Assembly (NCBI GenBank): GCA_027531255.1
Contig: JAPZRU010000007.1
Coordinates: 1-64,000 of the forward strand
DNA: 64,000 bases
DNA from: Steroidobacteraceae bacterium
Lineage (GTDB): Bacteria > Pseudomonadota > Gammaproteobacteria > Steroidobacterales > Steroidobacteraceae
Direction: 5' to 3'
Part shown: positions 10,201 through 17,816 of the stretch, piece by piece
Layout: every line of letters starts with the position of its first letter
Position numbering within the stretch: the first letter of the stretch is position 1
Translations under genes and position numbers: made by a program
The notes under the pieces: generated by a model
Database searches by the model: none
Seen by the model: only the letters and a program-made list of their open reading frames with translations
What the model was told of the DNA's origin: nothing

Positions 10201-10303
10201 TGATCGACAGCGCGTGGAAGCCCCAGAAGCCGGCGAGCGTCAGCAGGACGAACAGCAGCGTCGAGGGAATCGGGTTGCGGATCGACCAGGTCGCGAGATT
10301 CAC
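7208..10303 (-). CDS. RND efflux pump inner-membrane transporter
   Basis: A 1031-residue AcrB/MexB-type transporter of full family length. It begins with a short cytoplasmic stretch and TM1 (NPIPSTLLFVLLTLAGFWGF). Two large periplasmic loops and twelve predicted membrane helices follow. The paired aspartates needed for proton relay are present in TM4 (GILVDDAIVEIENI). It should export hydrophobic or amphiphilic compounds together with the upstream membrane-fusion protein; there is no outer-membrane factor gene in the operon, so a TolC encoded elsewhere is expected. It starts 7 bp after the adaptor gene ends, and the operon opens with a TetR regulator. Confidence 0.92.
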   Translation of the reverse strand: MNLATWSIRNPIPSTLLFVLLTLAGFWGFHALSIKNFPDLDFPTVEVQLALPGASPAQLETEVARPVEDSIATIQGIENVSTRINEGAVTITLEFVLERNLSDALVDVKDAVDKVRSDLPADLEEPVVSKLTVTPGGPIATFAVTSTTMDELELSWFVDDVVSREIVAIRGVGRIARVGGGDREVRVEVDPVRLAALGLTAADVSRALRQVQQEASGGRGQVGGAEQGVRTIATVRTAQELATLPIPVPGGHFVRLDEVATVTDGLAERTSAALLDGRAAVGIQISQSKGYDEIAIFDEVQERLAALEARYPGLDFALASTSVEETLGQYEGSMAMLYEGAILAMLVIWVFLRDWRATIVGALALPLSILPTFAFMQLAGFTLNTITLLALSVVVGILVDDAIVEIENINRHRQGGRSIREATEIAVNEIGLAVVATTMALVVVFLPTAFMSGVPGLVFRQFGWTAVAAVLFSLLVARLCTPMLAVRLLKPVPHAEPPDGRAMTAYMRGVQWCLAHRRMTMALATAFFVGSLALIPFLKTGFIPAGDRSYTMLNLELPPGTSLPDTLQVAEEARRAIVEGPEPVEGVTRVFTAVGQPQQAGARGGGTAGEVRRATLNVTLAERGERPSQGEIEAAIRARLANLPGAKFSITSGGPGEQLAIILQSRNPQALEAAADAIVTDLRTLPFLGGVASSASLERPDVVIRPDPVRAAELGVTTQAIAEVVRVATRGDFDPALAKLSVDDRQVDIRVRMPEAARADLETLSQLRVRGRDGLVPLNAVATIEIGSGPSQIDRWNRLRNVSITADLGGTPLGEALAAVQALPSVQALPSDVEWVESGDAELLVEIFSSFGTALLVAVLCVYCVLVLLFKDWFQPITILSAAPLSIGGAFVAVLLAGSEFGLPVLIGLVMLLGIVTKNSILLVDYALIAMRDHGLSEHDALVDACHKRARPILMTTIAMIAGMLPLALGISGGDASFARPMAVAVIGGLITSTALSLLVVPVVYVYVARFERWVGARFRSRASANPAAAA

Positions 10304-10310
10304 GGTCGCC

Positions 10311-11450
10311 TCAGTCGGCCGCCGCGACGCGCACGATGTCGCGATCGTTCAGGAAGCCCGCGCCGCGGACCACCACCGGCGTGCCGGCGGCTATGCCCTC
10401 GACGATCTCGGTGCGCTCGCCGTCGCGGCGGCCCGGCCGCACCGGCACCAGCCGCGCGCGGTCGCCGTCGAGCGTCGCGACGAACGAACGGCCGTCGCGC
10501 ACGACGACGCTCGCGGACGGCACCGTGACCACCTGCCGTGCCGCGAGGCGGATCTCGCCCTTCACGTACATCGAGGCGCGCGCGGCGGCGGTGTCCGCGA
10601 GATCGACGTAGGCGAGGCCGAGTCGCGTGGTCGGGTCGAGCGACGGCGCAACGAGCCGCACGCGCCCCTTCACCGTGCCGCCGTCCGGCAGCTTCACGAC
10701 CGCGTCCTGGCCGGGCTTCACCTGTGCGAGCTGCGTGCCGGTGAGTTCCGCGCGCCATTCGAGGCGGCCCTGCCGGATCATCCGGAACAGCTCCGTGCCC
10801 GGCTGCGCGACCGCGCCCAGCGAGGCCGTGCGCGCCGTGATCACGCCGGCGTCCGGCGCGACGACGCGCGTGTGCTCGAGATCGAGGCGCGCCTTCGCGA
10901 GCTGCGCCCTCGCCTGCGCGACCGCCGCGTCGTTCGCGACGAACTGCGTCTCGTACGACAGGATCTCCTGCTGGGACAGCGCGCCCGTGCCGCGCAGCCG
11001 GACCGCGCGGTCGCGGTTCAGCCGCGCCTGCTCGGCCTGCGCCTGCGCCTGCGTGAGGGCAGCTTCCGCGCGCGCGACCTCGGTGCGCACCGTCGAGTCG
11101 TCGTAGCGCGCGAGCACCTGGCCCCGGCGGACGCGATCGCCGACCTCCGCGAGCACCGCGACCAGCGGCAGGCCGGTCGCGCGGGCGCTCACGCTCGCCT
11201 CCTGCCACGGCGCGATCGTGCCGGAGCCCTCGATCACCGCGGGCCACGTCGCGGTCTCGGCGCGCGCGGTGGTGACCACCATCGCGGCGCGCGGCGCGGT
11301 GCCCGCGGCCGGTGCGGCAGGCGCTTCCGCGGCGCCCTCGGCACCGGGCAGCAACCAGGCGGTGCCGGCCACGCCGGCTACCGCGAGCAGCAGGCCGAGG
11401 CCGAGGGCGACGAGCGGCCGGGAACGGAGCGTGTCCATGCGGATGTCCAT
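10311..11450 (-). CDS. RND efflux membrane-fusion (periplasmic adaptor) protein
   Basis: A 379-residue HlyD/AcrA-type adaptor. It has an N-terminal membrane anchor (LVALGLGLLLAVAGVAGTAWL), a lipoyl-like half domain around VSARATGLPLVAVLAEVGD, an alpha-helical hairpin rich in Ala, Gln and Arg (about residues 125-190), the second lipoyl half and a beta-barrel domain. It bridges the inner-membrane pump to an outer-membrane channel. No Cys lipobox is visible, so the hydrophobic N-terminus is probably the anchor. Two ATGs four codons apart could start it, and neither has a clear ribosome binding site. It lies 25 bp downstream of the TetR gene and 7 bp upstream of the RND gene. Confidence 0.88.
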   Translation of the reverse strand: MDIRMDTLRSRPLVALGLGLLLAVAGVAGTAWLLPGAEGAAEAPAAPAAGTAPRAAMVVTTARAETATWPAVIEGSGTIAPWQEASVSARATGLPLVAVLAEVGDRVRRGQVLARYDDSTVRTEVARAEAALTQAQAQAEQARLNRDRAVRLRGTGALSQQEILSYETQFVANDAAVAQARAQLAKARLDLEHTRVVAPDAGVITARTASLGAVAQPGTELFRMIRQGRLEWRAELTGTQLAQVKPGQDAVVKLPDGGTVKGRVRLVAPSLDPTTRLGLAYVDLADTAAARASMYVKGEIRLAARQVVTVPSASVVVRDGRSFVATLDGDRARLVPVRPGRRDGERTEIVEGIAAGTPVVVRGAGFLNDRDIVRVAAAD

Positions 11451-11475
11451 GGGAGCCGGGTGTGGCGGCGAGCGA

Positions 11476-12096
11476 TCAGGCGTGGAGCGCGGCGCCGACG
11501 AGCCGGTCGACGGCGATCGCGACGAGCCGGCGGGCACGCCGCGCGGATTCCTCGGTGCCCTCGCTCGAGTGCAGCACCGCGATGCCGACCAGCGTGGCGT
11601 GGAACAGCGCGAGTTCCTGCGCCGCCACCGCGTGGCCCATCAGCTCCAGGCCCCGCGCCAGCGTCGCGCGCACGCGGTCGTCGAACTCGACCATCCAGCG
11701 CTTGAGCGAAGGGTCCTCGTCCGAGGCGGTCGTCAGCGCGAGCATCACGCGCGCCATCCGCGCGTCCGTCACGCGCTCCGCGAGGTGCTCCTTGAAGGCC
11801 GCGAGGTCGAGCGGCACGAGCACGCGGTCGCCCTGGAGCACGACCGGGGCGCCGTCGGCGGCGTGTTCCGCGATCGCCTTCAGCAGGTGCGCCCGCGTCG
11901 GGAAGTGGTAGGTCAGGTGGCTCTGGCGCAGCGCGGCGCGCTCCGCCACGCGGGTCTGCGTGAGCGCGTGGATGCCTTCGCTCTCGAGGACCTGCAGTGC
12001 AGCCGCGAGCAGGCGCTCGCGGGTGCCGCGCGTGCGATCCGTCGGGTCGGCCGGGAGCAGCGCGGGGAGGGGCAGCGTGCTGGCGGGGATGTCCAT
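11476..12096 (-). CDS. TetR-family repressor of the RND operon
   Basis: A 206-residue TetR-family regulator: an N-terminal helix-turn-helix (RERLLAAALQVLESEG, then TQTRVAERAALRQSHLTYHFPTR, about residues 24-70) and a helical ligand-binding C-terminal domain. It is the first gene of a minus-strand operon with the adaptor and RND pump. Two tandem inverted repeats begin 3 bp upstream of its ATG, which strongly suggests it represses its own operon and is released by a pump substrate. The very short leader implies a leaderless or nearly leaderless transcript if the promoter is within the repeats. Confidence 0.88.
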   Translation of the reverse strand: MDIPASTLPLPALLPADPTDRTRGTRERLLAAALQVLESEGIHALTQTRVAERAALRQSHLTYHFPTRAHLLKAIAEHAADGAPVVLQGDRVLVPLDLAAFKEHLAERVTDARMARVMLALTTASDEDPSLKRWMVEFDDRVRATLARGLELMGHAVAAQELALFHATLVGIAVLHSSEGTEESARRARRLVAIAVDRLVGAALHA

Positions 12097-12098
12097 GA

Positions 12099-12136
12099 CT
12101 TGGTAAAGATACCAAGGCCTTGGTAGGAATACCAGA
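12099..12136. promoter_or_regulatory. Two tandem TetR-type operators upstream of the efflux operon
   Basis: Site 1 (12099-12116) is CTTGGTA-AAGA-TACCAAG, a perfect 7-bp inverted repeat with a 4-base spacer. Site 2 (12119-12136) is CTTGGTA-GGAA-TACCAGA, with the same spacing and a degenerate right end. The sites start exactly 20 bp apart, about two helical turns, so the inner half-sites also form a 16-bp palindrome TACCAAGGCCTTGGTA (12110-12125). They lie between the divergent TetR and MazG-like genes. Confidence 0.8.
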
Positions 12137-12190
12137 AGCCGTGCGCACCCGGTGCGGAGAGCGATCCGACGCGTGCTAGTTTCCGCCCCC

Positions 12191-12553
12191 ATGACCACCT
12201 CGATCCCCGGCGATCTCGTCGAACTGCGCGACGCGATGCGCGACTTCGCCACCGCCCGCGACTGGGACCGGTTCCACTCGCCGAAGAACCTCGCCGCGGC
12301 GCTGTCCGTCGAAGCCGCCGAGCTCCTCGAGCACTTCCAGTGGCTCACCGAGCAGGAATCGCGCGAACTGGACGCGGCGAAACGCGCGGCCGTCGCCCAC
12401 GAGCTCGCCGACGTGCTGCTCTACCTCGTCCGCCTCGCCGACCGGCTCGACGTGGACCTGCTCGACGCGGCCCGTCGCAAGCTCGTGCTGAACGCCGAGA
12501 AGTACCCCGTCGAGAAGGCGCGGGGCTCGGCCCGGAAGTACACCGAGCTCTGA
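12191..12553 (+). CDS. MazG-like nucleotide pyrophosphohydrolase
   Basis: A 120-residue all-alpha NTP pyrophosphohydrolase of the MazG/RS21-C6 (dCTPase-like) type. The metal-binding helix motif is visible as ALSVEAAELLEHFQW (E-x-x-E) and the second as HELADVLLYLVRLAD (E-x-x-D). FHSPKNLA at the N-terminus and LNAEKYPVEKARGSARKY at the C-terminus are characteristic. Likely role: hydrolysis of non-canonical or excess dNTPs in the cytoplasm. The ATG at MTTSIPGD is chosen over an upstream in-frame start because the family begins there. It diverges from the TetR gene. Confidence 0.88.
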   Translation: MTTSIPGDLVELRDAMRDFATARDWDRFHSPKNLAAALSVEAAELLEHFQWLTEQESRELDAAKRAAVAHELADVLLYLVRLADRLDVDLLDAARRKLVLNAEKYPVEKARGSARKYTEL

Positions 12554-12694
12554 CGCCGCGTGCGCGCGACCTGCGCGTGCCGTGGACCGCGTCACGAGGC
12601 GCTTGCGGCTTCCACAGAAGCCCCGTCGCGCGCCGCTGCCTAGGCTGGGCTGCCGCCCTCGTCGAGGCGGCGCAACCGCGCCCCGGAGCCACCG

Positions 12695-13795
12695 ATGGAC
12701 GACCGTCACGCCCCCGCCGCCGAACCGCCCGTCGTCGTGAACTCGCTCGCCGCACGGCGCGCCGTCAGGGAATCGATCGCGAGCGCGCAGCAGGCGAAGG
12801 CGGTCGCCGTGAAGGACATCCTCGGGCGCGCCGCGAAGGGCGGCTCGACCACGCTCGCGGACAGCTTCGAGGCGATCCTCGCGGGCGCGTCGCCGGACGA
12901 CGTGATCGCGCTCAGGCGCCTGCTCGAGAGGTACGAGCGGGCCGCGAAGGGCACGCGGCGCGAGCGCGCCGACGTCGAGCTCGCGGCGGACTGGCGCAAG
13001 GGCGGCTATCCGTACCGCAACCTGCTGTCGCGCGCGACCTACGAGAAGGAGAAGTTCGCGCTGCAGGTCGAACTCCTCAAGCTGCAGGCGTGGGTCAAGC
13101 AGACCGGCCAGCGCGTGGTGATCCTGTTCGAGGGGCGCGATGCCGCCGGCAAGGGCGGCACGATCAAGCGCTTCATGGAGCACCTGAACCCGCGCGGCGC
13201 GCGGGTCGTCGCGCTCGACAAGCCCTCCGAGGCCGAGCGCGGCCAGTGGTACTTCCAGCGCTACGTGCAGCACCTGCCGACGCGCGGCGAGATCGTGCTG
13301 TTCGACCGCTCCTGGTACAACCGCGCGGGCGTCGAGCGCGTGATGGGCTTCTGCACCGACGACGAGTACCTCGAGTTCATGCGGCAGGCGCCGGAGTTCG
13401 AGCGCAACCTCGTCCGCAGCGGCCTGCACCTCGTCAAGTTCTGGTTCTCGGTGTCGCGCAAGGAGCAGCGGCGCCGCTTCGAGGAGCGCCAGCAGCATCC
13501 GCTGAAGCACTGGAAGCTCTCGCCGATCGACATGGCGTCGCTCGACGAGTGGGACGGGTACACGCGCGCCAAGGAGGCGATGTTCTTCTACACGGACACC
13601 GCCGACGCGCCGTGGACCGTGGTCAAGAGCGACTGCAAGAAGCGCGCGCGCCTGAACGCGATGCGCTACGTGCTCCACAAGCTGCCGTACGCGAACAAGG
13701 ACCTCGAGCAGGTCGGGCCGATCGACCCGCTGCTGCTGGGTCGCGCGCACGTGGTGTACGAACGCGGCGAACAGGAGCCCTCGCCGCTGCTGTAG
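12695..13795 (+). CDS. ppk2: Polyphosphate kinase 2
   Basis: A 366-residue PPK2-family enzyme that transfers phosphate between polyphosphate and nucleoside diphosphates. Walker A is FEGRDAAGKGG (about residues 149-159) and the Walker B/lid region is LFDRSWYNRAGVERVMGF. The C-terminal KSDCKKRARLNAMRYVLHKLPY block is conserved in single-domain (class I) PPK2. The extra 80 N-terminal residues are low in conservation. The start follows CCGGAG. It stands between the MazG-like gene and a sensor kinase without clear operon links; both neighbours that touch nucleotide pools could be coincidental. Confidence 0.93.
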   Translation: MDDRHAPAAEPPVVVNSLAARRAVRESIASAQQAKAVAVKDILGRAAKGGSTTLADSFEAILAGASPDDVIALRRLLERYERAAKGTRRERADVELAADWRKGGYPYRNLLSRATYEKEKFALQVELLKLQAWVKQTGQRVVILFEGRDAAGKGGTIKRFMEHLNPRGARVVALDKPSEAERGQWYFQRYVQHLPTRGEIVLFDRSWYNRAGVERVMGFCTDDEYLEFMRQAPEFERNLVRSGLHLVKFWFSVSRKEQRRRFEERQQHPLKHWKLSPIDMASLDEWDGYTRAKEAMFFYTDTADAPWTVVKSDCKKRARLNAMRYVLHKLPYANKDLEQVGPIDPLLLGRAHVVYERGEQEPSPLL

Positions 13796-13855
13796 GGCCG
13801 CGCGGGCGGACGTGGAGGCGAGCCCCGGCGGCCGGATGCTTTACCATCCGGGCGC

Positions 13856-15811
13856 ATGGCTCCCGCCGATCGCATCGCCGGTTTCCCGTGGCGGCTCGCC
13901 GGCTGGGTGGTCGCCTACGTCGCCGCGTACGTCGCCCTGGAGGTCCTCAGCGTCTTCCAGCCGGTGCTCGAGCTCGGCATCACGCCGTGGAACCCGCAGG
14001 CCGGCCTGACCCTCGCGTTCCTGCTCTGGTTCGGCTGGCGCTTCGCGCCGTGGACCGCGGTGGCGGCGCTGCTCGCCGAGCTCGTAGTCCGCGAGTCGGG
14101 TGCCTCCGTGGTCGCGCTGAGCGCCGCAAGTGCAAGCGTGGCGCTCGGCTACGGAACGCTCGCGTGGCTGCTGCGCCGAGGTGGGTTCGAGGCGCCGCTG
14201 GCCAGCAGCCGAGATGCCGGCCGGCTGGCGCTAGGCGCCGCGATCACCCCGCTGCTGGTCGCCTGCGCCTACGTCACGCCGTTCGTGCTGGCGGGCGTGC
14301 TGCCGCTCAACGAGTCCGGACCGACCGTGATCCGCTACTGGGTCGGCGATCTCAACGGCATCGTCACGGTCGCGCCCCTGCTGCTCGGCCTGCGCACGCT
14401 GCCCGCCACCGCGCGCGCGGTGCTCGCACGCCGGGGCCTTGCGGTCGCGCAGCTCGCGATGCTCGGGGGCACGCTCTGGCTCGTGTTCGGCGTCGAGGTC
14501 ACCGAGGGGCCGCGCTTCGTCTACGTGCTGTTCGCGCCGGCGGTGTGGATCACGCTGACCTGGGGCGTGCCGGGCGCGACGCTGTCGACGCTCGCGATCC
14601 AGCTCGGCCTGATGACGGCCGCCAGCTACGGGCTGCCCGCCGCCGCGCTGGTCGACGTGCAGTTCCTGCTGGTGACGCTCGGCCTCACCGCGCTGCTGCT
14701 CGGCGCGGTGATCGCCGAGCGCACCGCGGCGCTCGAGCGCGTCGCGGCACGCGAGACCGAGCAGCGCGCGCTGCTCGCGGCCGCGCCGGACGCGGTGCTC
14801 GCGACCGACGCACGCGGCCGCATCGCGTCAGCGAATCCCGCGGCCTGCCGGCTGTTCGGGGCGGACGCGGCGCGGCTGCTCGGCACCGCGCCCGCCGAGT
14901 GGCTGCCGCAGCTCGCGCTCGACGCGGCGCCGGTGCGGGCGCGCCTGCAGGCCCGGCGCGCGGACGGCAGCGCGGTGCCGGTCGAGATCGCCTCGGTGCC
15001 GCTCGAGCCGCCCGCGACGCCGGGCCACCTGCTGCTCGTACGCGACGTCACCGAGCGCGAGCAGGCGCAGGCGCAGCTGCGCGACCGCGACACCGCGCTG
15101 GCGCGCGCGATGCGCTTCGCGGTCGCCGGCGAACTCGCGACCGCGCTGACGCACGAGCTGAACCAGCCGATCACCGCGCTGGTCTCGTACCTGCGTGCGG
15201 CCGAGATCCTCGCGGCACCGCTGCAGGAGCGTGATCCCCGGCTGGTCGAGACGCTGCAGAAGACCACGCGCGAGGCGCTGCGCGCGGCCGACGTCCTGAA
15301 GCGTCTGCGCGACTTCTACCGCACCGGTACCGCGCGCGTCGAAGCCGTGGATCTCGCGGCGCTCGTGGCAGAAGTCGTGCACGGCTTCGCGGAGCGCGCG
15401 GCACGCGCGGGCGTGGCGCTGCAGGTGGACGTCGCGCGCGGCGAACCCGTCAGCGCCGACCGCATCCACCTGCAGATGGTCCTGCACAACCTGGTCGCGA
15501 ACGCGCTGGACGCGACTGCCGACGGCCGCGCGGGTCACCGCCTCACGATCGCGGGCGCGCCGTTGCCGGACCGGGATGCGCTCGCGCTCGCGGTCGAGGA
15601 CACGGGCTCCGGCATCGCGCCGGAGATCGCCGCCCAGCTGTTCGAGCCGTTCGTGACGAGCAAGCCGGACGGGATGGGGCTCGGCCTGTCGATCTCGCGC
15701 TCGCTGATGCGCGGGCAGGGCGGCGAGCTGCGTCTCGAGCGTTCGGGGCCGGACGGCTCGCGGTTCGTGATCGAGCTGCCGCGCGAGCCGCGCCGGCGCG
15801 CGGTGGCCTGA
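13856..15811 (+). CDS. MASE1-PAS sensor histidine kinase
   Basis: A 651-residue membrane sensor kinase. Residues 1-290 contain about eight hydrophobic segments with the MASE1 signature (LGITPWNPQAGLTLAFLLWF). A PAS domain follows near residues 300-400 (LLAAAPDAVLATDARGRI). The HisKA box is ALTHELNQPITALVSYLRAA with phospho-His near residue 432, as in FixL/DctB-type kinases. The ATPase domain carries NLVANALDA, DTGSGIAPE and GMGLGLSIS. The input signal is unknown; MASE1 domains are integral-membrane sensors. The response-regulator gene starts 19 bp downstream, so the two form a two-component pair. Confidence 0.9.
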   Translation: MAPADRIAGFPWRLAGWVVAYVAAYVALEVLSVFQPVLELGITPWNPQAGLTLAFLLWFGWRFAPWTAVAALLAELVVRESGASVVALSAASASVALGYGTLAWLLRRGGFEAPLASSRDAGRLALGAAITPLLVACAYVTPFVLAGVLPLNESGPTVIRYWVGDLNGIVTVAPLLLGLRTLPATARAVLARRGLAVAQLAMLGGTLWLVFGVEVTEGPRFVYVLFAPAVWITLTWGVPGATLSTLAIQLGLMTAASYGLPAAALVDVQFLLVTLGLTALLLGAVIAERTAALERVAARETEQRALLAAAPDAVLATDARGRIASANPAACRLFGADAARLLGTAPAEWLPQLALDAAPVRARLQARRADGSAVPVEIASVPLEPPATPGHLLLVRDVTEREQAQAQLRDRDTALARAMRFAVAGELATALTHELNQPITALVSYLRAAEILAAPLQERDPRLVETLQKTTREALRAADVLKRLRDFYRTGTARVEAVDLAALVAEVVHGFAERAARAGVALQVDVARGEPVSADRIHLQMVLHNLVANALDATADGRAGHRLTIAGAPLPDRDALALAVEDTGSGIAPEIAAQLFEPFVTSKPDGMGLGLSISRSLMRGQGGELRLERSGPDGSRFVIELPREPRRRAVA

Positions 15812-15830
15812 CCGGTTCGAAGGGGACGAG

Positions 15831-16475
15831 ATGAGCGAAACACGCGCGCCGCTGCCCGACGCGACGATCTTCCTGGTGGACGACGACGCCTCGATCCGCG
15901 ACTCGCTCGCGCTGCTGCTGTCGCTGCGCGGCCTGCGCACGCAGCTGTTCGCCAACGCGGAGGCCTTCCTCGCGACCTACCGCCCCGAATGGCGCGGCGT
16001 GCTGCTGACGGACCTGCGCATGCCGGGCCTGTCGGGGCTGGAACTGTATGCGCAGCTGCGCGCGAAGGGCTGCGACCTGCCGGTCGTCGTCCTGACGGCG
16101 CACGGCGACGTCGCGACGACACGCGCGGCGATGAAGGCGGGCGCATTCGATTTCCTCGAGAAGCCGGTCGACGAGGACGTGCTGATCGACGTGCTGACGA
16201 ACGCGATCCGGGAGGACGCGAGCCGGCACGCCGTCGCGAACGCCGCGACCGCGGCGCGCGACCGCCTGCAGCGCCTGACCCCGCGCGAGGCCGAGGTGCT
16301 GCGGCTGCTGGCCGACGGCCTGCAGCACCGCGAAGTGGCGGAGCGCCTGTCGATCAGCCCGCGCACGGTCGAGGTGTACAAGGCGCGGATGATGGAGAAG
16401 CTGCAGTGCCGCAGCCTCGCCGAGGTCGTCCGGCTCGCGATCGAGTCCGCGCCGGGGCGCAACGACGAGGCGTAA
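15831..16475 (+). CDS. FixJ/NarL-type response regulator
   Basis: A 214-residue response regulator. The receiver domain has acidic DDD at residues 17-19, a phospho-Asp in LLTDLRMPG near residue 60, and TAHGD and EKPVDE switch residues. A LuxR-type helix-turn-helix follows (LTPREAEVLRLLADGL to ISPRTVEVYKARMMEKL, about residues 145-205). This receiver plus LuxR arrangement is that of FixJ, TtrR and related partners of membrane-bound PAS kinases. It lies 19 bp after the MASE1 kinase and is followed by a strong terminator, so the pair is probably a bicistronic unit. Targets are not evident. Confidence 0.92.
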   Translation: MSETRAPLPDATIFLVDDDASIRDSLALLLSLRGLRTQLFANAEAFLATYRPEWRGVLLTDLRMPGLSGLELYAQLRAKGCDLPVVVLTAHGDVATTRAAMKAGAFDFLEKPVDEDVLIDVLTNAIREDASRHAVANAATAARDRLQRLTPREAEVLRLLADGLQHREVAERLSISPRTVEVYKARMMEKLQCRSLAEVVRLAIESAPGRNDEA

Positions 16476-16635
16476 CGGTCCGCGTGACACCCGGTTTGCC
16501 GCAGTGCGGCAGTGCTGCGGCCGGCGAGAAAGCGTGCGCTGCGTCGCACTCCCGGCGCAGCCCGTACGGGGTCGCCCGAATTTCGCGGTGGGCGGCCAGC
16601 GCCTATCCTGACTCCGTCGATACACCCCGAAATGA

Positions 16636-16665
16636 CCCGCCGGATTCGTCCGGCGGGTTTTTTTT
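16636..16665 (+). terminator. Rho-independent terminator of the two-component operon
   Basis: CCCGCCGGA and TCCGGCGGG form a perfect 9-bp stem closed by a TTCG tetraloop (16645-16648) and are followed by eight T residues. It lies 160 bp after the response-regulator stop. The 253-bp gap around it (16476-16728) holds no other gene that I can support. Confidence 0.93.
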
Positions 16666-16728
16666 GGTGCTCGCGCCCGGGCGCGGCGCGCGGTGAGTCG
16701 GCCGCGCGGTGCGCGAGGTTCGCGCGGC

Positions 16729-17058
16729 TCAGCGCGTGGCGATGCGCGTCGTGTCGAGTTCGAGTTCGTTCGTCACGCTCTCCACGCCGGCGATGCGCTG
16801 CGCGATCTCGACGGCGCGTGCCTTCTGCTCGGCCGACCGCACCCAGCCCGAGAGCTGCACGGCGCCGCGATAGGTCTCGACGTAGATGCGGTAGCCCTCG
16901 AACCCGGGATCCGCGGCGAGCGCGCGCTGCACGGCACCCGAGATCACCGTGTCGTCGACGACGGCCATCTGGCGACCGGAGCGCTCGCTGGCGAGGGAGG
17001 GTGTGCTCCCGGCCGCCGTGCCGATGGCGAGGACGATCAGTAGCGGCAGGTGCTTCAT
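16729..17058 (-). CDS. BON-domain periplasmic protein
   Basis: A 109-residue secreted protein: signal peptide MKHLPLLIVLAIGTAAGSTPSLA, then a single BON domain (ISGAVQRALAADPGFEG through VQLSGWVRSAEQKARAVEIA and VTNELEL). BON domains occur in OsmY-type envelope-stress proteins and bind phospholipid or peptidoglycan surfaces. The ATG at 17058 has GGAG 8 bases upstream; a second in-frame ATG six codons earlier lacks a signal-peptide-like start. It stands alone between a terminator and a decayed gene. Confidence 0.88.
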   Translation of the reverse strand: MKHLPLLIVLAIGTAAGSTPSLASERSGRQMAVVDDTVISGAVQRALAADPGFEGYRIYVETYRGAVQLSGWVRSAEQKARAVEIAQRIAGVESVTNELELDTTRIATR

Positions 17059-17222
17059 TGCGGCTGCTCCAGCCATGTTCCCTGGCAGTGCCGAACCGGC
17101 CCGGAAAGATGCCGGAAAACCCGGCGCGTGGAGCGTCGCCGGATGGCGACCGACGCGGTATACGTTGCCTAAACGTGTGCGCGGCAGGCGTCCGGGCCTA
17201 GGGACCGCTCCGCTGCGCGGGT

Positions 17223-17237
17223 TGACGGGGCCCGTCA
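17223..17237. repeat. 15-bp palindrome at the edge of the phosphoribosyltransferase remnant
   Basis: TGACGGG and CCCGTCA are perfect 7-bp arms around a single G. Function unknown; it could be an operator or a scar of the event that removed the 5' half of the gene. Confidence 0.5.
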
Positions 17238-17579
17238 GCTCGCGGACAGTCGCCGCCCCATGGCGACCCTCGACACGCGATCGGCTACCTGGTCTCGCGG
17301 CTGAACGCGGACGACCGCCTGCTGCTGATCGACGACGTGTTCGACTCGGGCCGCAGCCTCGAGGCGGTGATCGACGAACTCGCGCGCCGCTGCCGGCGCA
17401 ACCTGCCGGAGCGGGTTCGCATCGCGACCGTCTACTACAAGCCGTCGCGGAATCGCAGCCGGCTGAAGCCCGACTACTACGTGCACGCGACGGAGCGGTG
17501 GCTCGTGTTCCCGCACGAGCTGCAGGGGCTCACGCCGGAGGAGCTGCGGCAGCACACGCCGCTGCCGCCGGGGTTCTGA
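17226..17579 (+). pseudogene. C-terminal remnant of hypoxanthine phosphoribosyltransferase
   Basis: The open frame begins after a TGA at 17223 and ends at 17579. From about 17280 it reads as the C-terminal half of a gammaproteobacterial hypoxanthine phosphoribosyltransferase: GYLVSRLNADDRLLLIDDVF, the PRPP loop DDVFDSGRSLEAV, then VYYKPSRNRSRLKPDYYVHA and RWLVFPHEL. The N-terminal half (about 80-90 residues, including the first substrate loop) is missing and no ATG precedes the conserved part. A GTG at 17337 would start inside the PRPP loop and cannot give a working enzyme. A 15-bp palindrome at 17223-17237 lies at the point where homology is lost. Confidence 0.75.
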
Positions 17580-17586
17580 AGGAAGC

Positions 17587-17602
17587 AGGGGACTGACCCC
17601 TT
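17587..17602. repeat. GGGGACTGACCCC palindrome (dispersed repeat copy)
   Basis: AGGGGACTGACCCCTT lies directly after the phosphoribosyltransferase remnant. The GGGGA...CCCC core resembles the palindromes near 54550, 60917 and 61040 and probably belongs to the same dispersed repeat class, in shortened form. Confidence 0.5.
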
Positions 17603-17782
17603 GTTCCGGCGCAGCCGCCGACCGCTGCGCCCGTCGTAGTGGCCGCCGCTCGAGACTTCCGGGTGGCCGCAGTTCGCGCCGCGCTCTTCGGTGACGAGCA
17701 GGCGCCCGTCCGGCAGGAACGTCAGCGCCCCAGCGCGGCACGTAAGTCCGGCAGAGAATCCCCCGAAGATCCAATTGACGTA

Positions 17783-17800
17783 TATGCTTGGCTAAGCGTA
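17783..17800. promoter_or_regulatory. Probable HipB operator with upstream -35 box
   Basis: TATGCTT-GGCT-AAGCGTA is an inverted repeat (6 of 7 positions paired, 4-base spacer) 17 bp upstream of the hipB-like ATG. A TTGACG hexamer at 17775-17780 could be the -35 element, so a bound HipB dimer would cover the promoter spacer. This fits autoregulation as in E. coli hipBA. Confidence 0.6.
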
Positions 17801-17816
17801 CCGGACGGATCCAGGC

